Source: Corynebacterium choanae (GTDB taxonomy: Bacteria > Actinomycetota > Actinomycetes > Mycobacteriales > Mycobacteriaceae). From it: a stretch of 64,000 bases of DNA. This document shows, one piece after another, positions 56,441 to 64,000 of this stretch. Both the position numbers and the translations under genes were made by a program. Position 1 is the stretch's first letter, and each line of letters begins with the position of its first letter. Under the pieces are notes generated by a model. It worked only from the letters and a program-made list of their open reading frames with translations. It did no database searches and had not been told where the DNA came from. The DNA lies in contig NZ_CP033896.1 of NCBI RefSeq assembly GCF_003813965.1, positions 2,356,001-2,420,000 of the forward strand, in the 5' to 3' direction.

Positions 56441-57256
56441 CTATTTCTCCCGCTCAAGCCAGCCACGACGACCGATGACCATGCGAATATTCCAGGCCAG
56501 CTGGCATAGAACTAGGAGCACGATGGAGCCGACAAGGGTAAACATTGCGTCGTAGAAAAAGTCTTCGGCCGCGCTGACAAGCCCAAAGGTTTCAAGAAGA
56601 GATTCTGACTTACTCGCGGTACCTGCGAGTAACAAAAACTTGAAGAACTCAATCGTCCACATCAGCACGATGATGCCGGTGACGATTGCCCACATCAGCG
56701 AATCGCTGCGCTGCCGTTTGGGATCCACGGCAATCCAGGAGGGATTGCTTTTCAGGTTGCCGGCGGCCTCGTGAAGAGTCTGCTGTAGTGGCGCAGTTGC
56801 CGCATTGAGTTGTTTGCCTAGTTGGCTTGCCTGCTGCTGCCAGCTCTGTGACTCAGCAGAAGATCCGGTTTCGTCTCCTGCCTGTGGAGCAGAGTCTTGG
56901 GGCGTTGAGCCAGCAAAGGTTTGCGAACTCACACCTGCTGAGCCTGCCGCTACGGCCGCGTCCCCAGAGCTGCCGAACTGGGCCAACGCTTTAGCATCAT
57001 CTGCTTGCTCGGTTGTGGGCATGGCCGCGATCTCGTGTAGACGGCGCACATCCAAGTCGGTGACGGTCACGTCATCGAGTTCTTGGTCATAGCGTGCCCG
57101 CCGCACAGGATTGCCGAGAATATCGCGGGCTGTCGAAAGCTTATCCTTATCTTCCGGGGTGGTCGCGCCCTTGATCTGCTCAGTGAGCTCGGAGTGCAGA
57201 TCCACACAGTCGCTGCTGCGTTTGAGGTCTAGGTCTTGGTAAAAGTCGAATTTCAT
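56441..57256 (-). CDS. membrane protein with a degenerate J-domain-like N-terminus
   Basis: 271 residues from ATG 57256 (GGGAAAG before it). Residues 1-60 resemble a J domain: KFDFYQDLDLKRSSDCVDLH, then LSTARDILGNPVRRARYDQE, but the HPD motif that stimulates Hsp70 is absent. A Ser/Ala/Gln-rich linker follows, and then two membrane segments, WAIVTGIIVLMWTIEFFKFL and MFTLVGSIVLLVLCQLAWNI. It starts 23 bases after the 57280 gene stop, so the two share a message. It may recruit or organise envelope proteins rather than act as a co-chaperone; this is inference. Confidence 0.65.
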   Translation of the reverse strand: MKFDFYQDLDLKRSSDCVDLHSELTEQIKGATTPEDKDKLSTARDILGNPVRRARYDQELDDVTVTDLDVRRLHEIAAMPTTEQADDAKALAQFGSSGDAAVAAGSAGVSSQTFAGSTPQDSAPQAGDETGSSAESQSWQQQASQLGKQLNAATAPLQQTLHEAAGNLKSNPSWIAVDPKRQRSDSLMWAIVTGIIVLMWTIEFFKFLLLAGTASKSESLLETFGLVSAAEDFFYDAMFTLVGSIVLLVLCQLAWNIRMVIGRRGWLEREK

Positions 57257-57279
57257 TGTTTCTTTCCCTGTGTCCCGCT

Positions 57280-58452
57280 TTAGCAGGGATCAAAAAAGTC
57301 GGAGTTCCTGTTTAACGATCGGGCATTGCCGCCGAGGCGCGCTTTTTGTTGACACAGGCTGGCCGTGTCGAAACCGTAGGAGTAATAGATCGGATACACA
57401 TCGCCGCCATCGAAACGAGCGCGCAGTGATGAGCATTGGCCTGGGTTGGTGTAGGAAGCACCTGGATATTTCGCTAAGGCCGCATTGATCAAGGCTTGCT
57501 TGTCTTCGCCGGGGTGATGAATGACAGATTCCACAATGAGAATGTATTGCCCGTCACATGCGGGACTTTGGAATCCTGGGGCACTAGCCTGTGTGCGCGC
57601 AGGCGCTGGCGCTGGGGCCGGCGTCAGATCATTGCACAGCACTTTTTCATAAAGCGGTTTCGGCAAGCCGACCCGATCAGCGGTTGCGCGAGGAACGCAG
57701 GCGTACCTGTCGTCGATTGGAGATACTTCATTGCCAGAAAAGATAACCCACCCGTTTTCCCAGTGGTGAACCCAACCCATTTCCTGGCTGTGCTGGGTAA
57801 CCAGCCATTCACCGTCGCAGAAGTAGGGGGTATTGTCGGTTCGATCAACGTTGTATGAACCCAATTTCACAGACTCAAGATAGTTCGGGTCGCATCGATC
57901 AAGCCCTTCAGGCAATCTGCCCTGAGCTTGAGGTTGTGCATCTGCTGGCGGGGCTGGGGTGGTTTTTTCAGAGTCTGAATCAGCTGGGGAGCGTGTGGCT
58001 GTGGCAGGCGCTGTGACTGTTAACCTTTCTTCAGCAGCATTATCGCTACCAGGCAGTCCACCATTGGCGTAAAACATCCATCCCGCAAATACGGCAGCTA
58101 CTGCGACGGCACCGCCGATGGCGGCAAGCAGAGGACCTCGCTTGGAGCGTTTGGCTGGAGCTGAGGTAACTGTCCAGTCGTGCGGTTGATTCGATGGAGT
58201 CGCAAGAGGATCAGCTGCTGCCCACATAGTGGTGGGTGCGTCATCACCATCTCCGCCACGGTGCTCATTCGATAAACCGTGCGCGGGGTTATCGCTACTT
58301 GGGGAACCAAACGATGAATCTTGAGCAGTGTTGTGAAACTCCGATTGAGCGTCATCTGGCGTGTGACCCCACTGCGGGGATGGCTGGGATGTACCAGCAC
58401 CCCATTGTGCAGCGCTATCGTTCGGGTTGTCGCCCCAGGTATCTTTACTCAT
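57280..58452 (-). CDS. single-pass membrane protein with C-terminal Cys-containing outer domain (paralogue 2)
   Basis: 390 residues from ATG 58452, AGGA nine bases upstream. A hydrophilic cytoplasmic N-terminal 125 residues rich in Ser, Asn, Gln and Trp is followed by a membrane segment (LLAAIGGAVAVAAVFAGWMF) and an outer part. That part includes DRCDPNYLESVKLGSYNVD and the end ACDGQYILIVESVIHHPGED to KARLGGNARSLNRNSDFFDP, paralogous to the 55303 protein (shared ILIVESV, PGxCSSLR, GGNARSLN). It is the first gene of the envelope cluster. Confidence 0.65.
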   Translation of the reverse strand: MSKDTWGDNPNDSAAQWGAGTSQPSPQWGHTPDDAQSEFHNTAQDSSFGSPSSDNPAHGLSNEHRGGDGDDAPTTMWAAADPLATPSNQPHDWTVTSAPAKRSKRGPLLAAIGGAVAVAAVFAGWMFYANGGLPGSDNAAEERLTVTAPATATRSPADSDSEKTTPAPPADAQPQAQGRLPEGLDRCDPNYLESVKLGSYNVDRTDNTPYFCDGEWLVTQHSQEMGWVHHWENGWVIFSGNEVSPIDDRYACVPRATADRVGLPKPLYEKVLCNDLTPAPAPAPARTQASAPGFQSPACDGQYILIVESVIHHPGEDKQALINAALAKYPGASYTNPGQCSSLRARFDGGDVYPIYYSYGFDTASLCQQKARLGGNARSLNRNSDFFDPC

Positions 58453-59217
58453 TTAATAGAATCCTTAAAATTTTCTTTATAGAAAAGTGTAAACAAATCC
58501 CCTACTGAGATAGATATCTTTTCGCAACCCCTGCAGCCATACGTTATGTTTAGGCCAATTACCCTACACTAGCGGGGTGGCCGATATGGGCTTTCCAATC
58601 CAATACAACTACACGGGATTGGACTAAGACATACACCCCCATATGGGGCCATCTCCGCAGCTCGCACTGTCTGCAAGCGATTGCGACGCTGCTGCTCGCC
58701 AGCGGGCAACGTCCACACAACCCGCACAGGCAGACCAGCGAACGAGCCCAATCAAAGACTCTCACCGCTGCTTTTGAGCTTCCATGTTTCACATTCCCAT
58801 GCATGGCTATACCCCGATTTCCCTCGGCGTTTCTAGCGTGATTGCTGGCCCTATCCCCCACAATATGGCTACGCCCACCATTCGATCCGACACACGGCAG
58901 CAACCATTGGCGGCTACCGCACGAAAAGCTGACAGGGAAATGGACTCCAGCGCTACACGCCGCTGCACACACTCCATCCCCAGATAACGCCCTGCCCCAC
59001 CCAATCCTCCGCTACAAGGGACACGCACGTGTCATCAAGCGGTTGACCACCCTCACCTACCCCTGTTAGCTAACTGCTATGTTAAATACGCTAACCTTAC
59101 GTGAATGAAATTCCCGCTATAGCCGCGGCCTTGCCCCGGTGTTTTCTAGGTTTTGCTTACAGCCATTCTCAGTGAAACCGACCGCTGACGGAACCTGACA
59201 CAGGAAAGAAGTATCCG
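58453..59217. other. divergent intergenic region of about 765 bases
   Basis: Lies between the envelope cluster (minus) and the next plus-strand gene and should carry both promoters. Several open frames exist on both strands, none with family features. Confidence 0.4.
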
Positions 59218-60168
59218 ATGCCTCGTCTTAACGCAGCTCAACTGCAAGGTGCTCGCAACCGACTCACGCTCTCCCCAGAGCTGCTGCGCCGCACCGCAAC
59301 GCTCCTCGGATACGACAATATTGATGCGGAAGACTCGCTATCCCACAAGTTCGACGTCAACGATGCGGTCGAGCTACTACTGATGATCCAGCTCACCGAG
59401 ATGGAGACCAATCCCCCAAGCTTCCGCCGCCAGGAAAAAGATCTAGCCACCATGATTCTTGGTCGCGTCACAACCGGAAATATTCACACACGGCAAGAAA
59501 TCCACGAGCTTTTGCCACCAGAGACTGTTGTGCTGTTGCGCATGGGTCATCCTCGTCTGTGGGGCTATGCGGTCGCCCAGCGACTACCGGACAATGCACA
59601 CATTGCTCTGCCAGCAAGTTTTTACAGGGATCAGACCGGCCCTTACACCACCCCAGAGGAAGCCTGGATGGGCGTGCATATTACCGAGGCAGACAATCTT
59701 GAGCAGCTGAATACTCACAGCCCCAGCGTTCCGGTGAATGAAGATCGTTACCAGCGGCTTCGCCTAGGCATGTCGCTGGCTGACGACTTCCGACAAGTGT
59801 GGTCATCTGCTCGGGGGCATTGGGCAGTCAGCCCTGACACCGCCTATATTGTGCCGTCGCGCTACGGGTGGTGCCCCTACATTTATCGGGTGACCGAATG
59901 GCGCGAAGACAGCTTCGGCGATGGGCAACGTAGTCGCTACACGGCGACCCGCGGTTACTATATTGATCCCAACAAAAGTTTCGGTATCGGGCTTGGAGAG
60001 CCCGACCCCAACAACTGCTGGCTGCCGACAATCACCTCCACCTCCGTCGAGCTCACCGATAGAGACGTGCAGGTTGCTGCAGCCGTGCACGACAAGGTGA
60101 TTGCGCTTGGCCCTACCCAGAAAAATCCGGTGATCCGTCTGCGACAGAAGGGTCGCAGGCTTTTCTAG
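59218..60168 (+). CDS. hypothetical protein of 316 residues
   Basis: Starts ATG 59218 after AGGAAAGAAG. No signal or membrane segment; rich in Arg and Tyr, for example ARNRLTLSPELLRRTATLLG at the start and YTATRGYYIDPNKSFGIGLG and IRLRQKGRRLF at the end. I recognise no domain. It lies between the envelope cluster and a hipA remnant. Confidence 0.6.
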   Translation: MPRLNAAQLQGARNRLTLSPELLRRTATLLGYDNIDAEDSLSHKFDVNDAVELLLMIQLTEMETNPPSFRRQEKDLATMILGRVTTGNIHTRQEIHELLPPETVVLLRMGHPRLWGYAVAQRLPDNAHIALPASFYRDQTGPYTTPEEAWMGVHITEADNLEQLNTHSPSVPVNEDRYQRLRLGMSLADDFRQVWSSARGHWAVSPDTAYIVPSRYGWCPYIYRVTEWREDSFGDGQRSRYTATRGYYIDPNKSFGIGLGEPDPNNCWLPTITSTSVELTDRDVQVAAAVHDKVIALGPTQKNPVIRLRQKGRRLF

Positions 60169-60227
60169 TCCCACAGAGCAGCTCGCCGCCGTCACATTTC
60201 AGCTGTTCGAAGACCGCCAGCCAAACT

Positions 60228-60500
60228 AGCGTGGTTGACTGGCAAGGGGGATCTCCACGCCAAAAACATTTCTATCCTCGACGATGGTGCTGGCAGATGG
60301 AATGTGGCACCGATGTATGACGTTATCTCAACGGTGTTCTACCGGGACATGACCATGGCCTTACCCATCGCAGGACGGACTAAGGACTGAAAGCAACTCA
60401 TTGGTTGGATTTCGCCGAGACCATCGAGTTGCCGAGAGCTGCCATGCTCAGTGCAGTAAAGACCGTGCTAAAGGTTGTCGCCAATATGCGTCTTGCAGCG
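60228..60500 (+). pseudogene. C-terminal remnant of a HipA-type toxin kinase
   Basis: The frame TGG at 60232 gives WLTGKGDLHAKNISILDDGA, then WNVAPMYDVISTVFYRDMTM and ALPIAGRT, the catalytic GDLHAKN and APMYDVIST motifs of HipA. A stop at about 60388 is followed in another frame by WLDFAETIELPRAAMLSAVK, the normal continuation. The first 250 or so residues and any hipB are missing. Confidence 0.75.
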
Positions 60501-60746
60501 CTACCGTATAAAGGTTTTTGTGCTGTTGTGGCGCACAGCGTGAACGCAAGGTGCGCCACACCAGGGCCGCAGAGCTACTCAGCGAAGCTGGCCGTCGATA
60601 ATGTTGCGTCCAGTATCGACTACTTCGTCAGGTGCCCGTCAGTGTTGTACCAGCACTGACGGGCATCACGTGGGAGTCGTCAACTATCGAAGTGGCTTCC
60701 CTCTTCAGCACGGTGTTGCTGCAGACACTTTGCACGGGATCATCTG

Positions 60747-62027
60747 CTAGCAGTGTTTTGAAAACCGGCTCGCACCGAAGGCTGTGGGTTTGGCGGCAGC
60801 AACACTGGAGAAAACTTGAGTAGCCAGTGCAGGCGAGTGGAATCGACGAAAAATTCCTGATGGCCCCTGCCGCATCATCGTGATTGCTGCTTGTCTAAGT
60901 AGTGGTAGTAGCCCTGGGAATTGCACGGTCACAAACTTTTCGAGGCTTCCCACTGGCAGGCTGAGCATGTCTCGCGTTGCCACCCGGTAACTGTGGCGGC
61001 CGACAACCCAGTGAGGGGATGCGACTCGTGGATCGGTGGGGTAATAGCAGCGAAAGTACATCTCTTCGCCATCGTGTAATAAAACATTGTCCAAGTCATA
61101 TTTCTCGGCAAAGACTGGGAGCAACGAGTGCTCCGGGAAGTTCACATGCACCCAAAAGGATGGTGCGGTGGCATCAGCTTCTAATAAGCGAGGATCTGCA
61201 GGCACAAAAGGTTGGCGCGGAAAGAATGCGATTTCTAAAACCCCAGTGTTTAGGGTTGCGAAACGTCCTCTAGCCGTGGAGGGCATGTCAGACAGAGTCC
61301 AGTAGTCGAGTTCGGTATCGACAGCATTGGGGATGACATGATGAAGCAAAAAGCCGAGATCGTCGAAGATAGCCTCATACACTCCCTGCCAGATTCCCTG
61401 CCGATGCGAGGGCTTCGCAAAATAGTCGCCTAGCTTGGTGTTAACCGGATTCCCATCTTGGGGGTTGATGCTCACCGTTGCTTGATCCGCACATAGTGGT
61501 TGCCCCGCCGCAACACGCCGCTCAACACTGTGTAACTCGTAGTTCGGGGCGCCAGTAGCCCAGTGGTGCTGTGCTTCGATCGACACCACGGCGTCAAAAG
61601 GGGCAGGTTGCCCGTGACCTAGATTCCCGGCCTTGTTACGCAGTGTGTAGCCTGCTTTACGGAGCCGGCTGATTTCAAAGCGTTCAGCCTCATTAAGATC
61701 ACCGCTGGGGATGGGGCGGAAGGCGAAGGCAACGATGTCTCCCCAAGGCTCGTGGTGAGAAGAACCGTGAACGTGCGTGGCGAACCGGGTGACAACATCC
61801 ACGGATTGCCCCACACAACGGTCGCCGTTTGAGAATTCCAGAACGTAGATACCGCGACGTTCACTGCGGATGAAAGGCGCAATGGATTGGCCAGGGCTTA
61901 TCTGCCAACGTCGATAAACCTGGTTTGCTACGGGGTTGTTTCCGCGCAGAGAGATCCTTGATGTTGTGGCGACACATACCGACGTGATCATGCTGGCGGC
62001 GGGTTCCACTGGGCGGGCAGAGCTCAT
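60747..62027 (-). CDS. GIY-YIG-type nuclease-like protein
   Basis: 426 residues from ATG 62027, 16 bases after the stop of the broken exonuclease gene. Residues about 50-120 fit a GIY-YIG fold: GIYVLEFSNGDRCVGQSVDV with TRFATHVH, in which the second motif reads CVG in place of YIG, then NEAERFEISRLRKAGYTLRN. The remaining 300 residues are unlike known nucleases. Corynebacteria and mycobacteria have proteins with an exonuclease joined to a GIY-YIG domain (Cho-like), so it may have worked with the upstream exonuclease in DNA repair. The open frame reaches 62150, but that part belongs to the exonuclease relic. Confidence 0.65.
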   Translation of the reverse strand: MSSARPVEPAASMITSVCVATTSRISLRGNNPVANQVYRRWQISPGQSIAPFIRSERRGIYVLEFSNGDRCVGQSVDVVTRFATHVHGSSHHEPWGDIVAFAFRPIPSGDLNEAERFEISRLRKAGYTLRNKAGNLGHGQPAPFDAVVSIEAQHHWATGAPNYELHSVERRVAAGQPLCADQATVSINPQDGNPVNTKLGDYFAKPSHRQGIWQGVYEAIFDDLGFLLHHVIPNAVDTELDYWTLSDMPSTARGRFATLNTGVLEIAFFPRQPFVPADPRLLEADATAPSFWVHVNFPEHSLLPVFAEKYDLDNVLLHDGEEMYFRCYYPTDPRVASPHWVVGRHSYRVATRDMLSLPVGSLEKFVTVQFPGLLPLLRQAAITMMRQGPSGIFRRFHSPALATQVFSSVAAAKPTAFGASRFSKHC

Positions 62028-62043
62028 CCAAGTACTTAAACCC

Positions 62044-62559
62044 CTATTCTTGTTGCATACGTGCGAAGATCTGACCGCATACCTCTGCATCCGCGCTGGC
62101 TTCGTGGTCGTAGAACACCGCACCTGGAAAAGAGTGAGCAACGACGGCATCGAAGACTTTTTCGGTCAAGTTTCGTCGCAAGCATCCGCCGAGCCATGCG
62201 CAACATGCACAGCTTGGGGTTGTTTATGGATGGGTGATCGTAGATCGAGTCAAGATCGGGTAGGCACATAGCCATCACAGGCCATGTGGTGGGCAACGAG
62301 TGATCTATGGGCAAAGAAGTTGCCGATGGTCTAACGAATATCTGGCCACTGAGGTGCGTCGGCACCATCGCCGGCGGCAATACTGTGAATCCTCATTTTC
62401 CTGGGAATGAATGAGCAAACATCAGCATGAGGGCGCAGCAGCCTGTGGAAACGAGCCGTGATGGTTCCGTGGCTATCGAAAGGCCACCAAGCCGACGGCG
62501 CAGGCTGATCGGCGTTGCTCGTTGGCGGTTTCGAAGTCGATGACAACGAATTCCTGCAT
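62044..62559 (-). pseudogene. DnaQ-like (DEDD) exonuclease, frameshifted
   Basis: ATG 62559 (AGGAG six bases upstream) opens MQEFVVIDFETANEQRRSAC, the ExoI motif of DnaQ/RNase T exonucleases, but stops after about 30 codons. Another frame continues FDSHGTITARFHRLLRPHAD, then NFFAHRSLVAHH, and the end reads AVFYDHEASADAEVCGQIFA with the ExoIII Asp, stop at 62044. At least two frame changes are needed. It precedes the GIY-YIG gene directly. Confidence 0.75.
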
Positions 62560-63224
62560 GGGTTTCTCCTGTGGGTGCAAGCCATGGAGCTGCTGTGTAC
62601 GAAACTGCTTTTCGCATGTGAGATTGCATAAACAGCCAGACGACTACAACTGGCGCCTGCCAGCATAAGAACCTTTACTGTGGCACAGGCGTGTAACCTT
62701 CACGCACAACAGTGTCACGGCACACATGCGGGGATATGCGTGTCGCGATGGGGTGTTGCTGAAAGAATATTGGGGCTCATCGCGCTTGCGCCCTGCCCAT
62801 GTGGTGACCGGGACGAATCATTGCTGAGCGCTACGCTCGGCGGCAAGACTCGTATCAGACAGCACTGTGTGAACGGTGTTCCCGGGGCTTGCCGAAAAAG
62901 GATCAAGCACTCACAGATATCACTGCTGACAGGTTTTCCTCCTTGTGAAGGCGACGGTAGCAACGAAAGTAACACCCCTGTGCGCGCAAGAGCCTGCGTC
63001 ACCGCACCCGTTGTTACGTTTCGTCGCATCCGAGGGCTGCAACAACGGCCTAGCGCTAGGGCACGGTGGGGTGTTGGAACCGAGACGATCGCAGCGCCTG
63101 TGGCCTGTCCACTCCCCGATCCGAAGGCGGTATCCGTGGACACATTGTGAGTAGCATAAGTCCTGGTTTTCCGCGCTACTCAACACAGCTCAGCGCATTT
63201 GCTGGTGGTGATTGCATGCTGGTG
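62560..63224. other. 665-base region with no supported gene
   Basis: Open frames overlap on both strands (62680-63150 plus, 62715-63143 minus) but neither has a plausible start site or family features. Confidence 0.4.
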
Positions 63225-63596
63225 TCATTCCTGACCGGTCGAGTCGGAGGCTTTCCGGGCAGTCCAGGAAAAGTCCGGCTTCGAGGGTACTTCGAATCCC
63301 TGCGGGTAGTCACCGTAGAGGACATGCATTTTCTCGATTTCCTCCCCTACGTCGGTGACGAACTTCTCGGAAAACAGGTCAGCGAATCCGTCGTAGCCTG
63401 ATGCGTGTCCCTGCGCCCATTCGATAGCCCCCAGCACATTGTCTGCGCCGGTGATCCGGTATTTTTGGGCGATTGCAAATGTATCTTGACTTCTGTGGCT
63501 AAACAAGAAGTCACAGTAGTCGGGGTGCCACAGACTACCCGTGGGGTCATCGTCGGGGGTTGCTATGACTCGATCGATGTGTGGGTCAATGTTCAT
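63225..63596 (-). CDS. small hypothetical acidic protein
   Basis: 123 residues, no membrane segment, rich in Asp, Glu, Phe, Tyr and His: PTGSLWHPDYCDFLFSHRSQ, then YRITGADNVLGAIEWAQGHA and VTDVGEEIEKMHVLYGDYPQ. The composition is that of a real globular protein; small acidic proteins of this kind are often immunity proteins or polymorphic-toxin partners, but no such neighbour is visible here. Confidence 0.55.
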   Translation of the reverse strand: MNIDPHIDRVIATPDDDPTGSLWHPDYCDFLFSHRSQDTFAIAQKYRITGADNVLGAIEWAQGHASGYDGFADLFSEKFVTDVGEEIEKMHVLYGDYPQGFEVPSKPDFSWTARKASDSTGQE

Positions 63597-63932
63597 CGCG
63601 TTCCTTGTGTTGCCTGGTGTGGCGTGGTTGGCGTGTGGAAGATGGTCTGGCGGCCATGATGGTTCTCGCCGAGAGTAATGCTCGTCTCACGACTTTGGGA
63701 TCTTCGCAAAGAGTGAATCCTCCGGCCACTTCTAATGGCTTGCGCTTTTCCTGGCACGCGGCCACGCGTCTGAGACGAAGGGGTTGAGGGCTGTTGCTGC
63801 CAATGTCATCTCACGCCATTGCCCTTGATCGTATTTCTCCCCAGAAAATGGGGACAAAAGGCAGTGACTTCATTCACAAACACCCCTCAACTGTGCCTTT
63901 TCGCCGATGCACTGCTGGCTTGTGGCCTAGGT
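63597..63932. other. intergenic region near the right edge
   Basis: About 335 bases, no gene supported on either strand. Confidence 0.35.
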
Positions 63933-64000
63933 TTAGCTGTATAGATCGGCATCGATCTCACCTGCCTGTAATGCGGCTGGCTTGTGTGTGCCGCTGTTGC
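63933..64000 (-). CDS. possible C-terminal tail of a gene continuing beyond the window
   Basis: On the minus strand one frame runs from the right edge as NSGTHKPAALQAGEIDADLY and ends with TAA at 63935-63933. It is only 22 codons and the identity is unknown; it is listed because the composition looks coding. Confidence 0.25.
   Translation of the reverse strand, partial: NSGTHKPAALQAGEIDADLYS

Noticed and set aside
62680-63150. Opposed 140-157 codon frames
   Set aside because: Both have biased, low-information composition and no start signals.
1-64000. CRISPR arrays and tRNA or rRNA genes
   Set aside because: No regularly spaced repeats with unique spacers and no sequence with a tRNA T-arm and acceptor were seen; the ACTAGAAA repeats are too close together to be CRISPR.

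Overview
The window looks chromosomal and actinobacterial, most likely from a Corynebacterium. The support is a type VII secretion fragment (eccD end, mycP, eccB), the block truA-rplQ-rpoA-rpsD-rpsK-rpsM-infA, then map-adk-secY and rplO-rpmD-rpsE-rplR-rplF-rpsH, all read from the minus strand in an order I know from corynebacteria. Lipoprotein, L,D-transpeptidase and envelope genes fit the same picture. The species cannot be named from the sequence.

Layout. 1-4.4 kb: type VII secretion components. 4.7-23.2 kb: housekeeping core, with a large membrane protein, a TauE/SafE permease, a glycerate kinase and several good intrinsic terminators. 24.2-27.6 kb: a sugar-type ABC importer (ATPase, permease, lipoprotein). 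28.5-29.6 kb: hypE. 29.6-45.5 kb: an accessory island between hypE and the other hyp genes. It carries a truncated plasmid repA with its partner gene, a complete IS3-type element with target duplication, a broken ribbon-helix-helix gene with a possible toxin, a secreted protein with a possible membrane immunity partner, and remnants of IS3 and ISL3 elements. It then carries a radical SAM/SPASM plus double ABC transporter cluster that may have made a modified peptide but holds several lesions, and an AlbA/ATPase/winged-helix gene flanked by near-identical direct repeats full of phased palindromic sites. 45.6-51.9 kb: hypF (minus), a small membrane protein, hypA and hypB. 52.3-62.6 kb: a second accessory stretch with a decayed copy of the island ABC gene, an NPG-motif protein, an envelope cluster (LRR protein, two paralogous anchored proteins, a J-domain-like membrane protein), an unknown soluble protein, a hipA remnant, and a GIY-YIG protein behind a broken exonuclease gene. 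The last 1.4 kb holds one small unknown gene and perhaps the tail of another.

How the genes work together. The hyp genes build the Fe(CN)2CO part (HypE, HypF) and insert nickel (HypA, HypB) for a [NiFe] hydrogenase whose structural genes are not in this window; hypC and hypD are also not seen. The ribosomal, polymerase, SecY, Adk and Map genes form the usual translation and secretion core. The most interesting unexplained systems are the possible peptide-maturation cluster at 37.2-42.5 kb and the repeat-flanked regulator-like cassette at 42.9-45.5 kb. All lesions were inferred by reading frames by eye, and sequencing error is not excluded.
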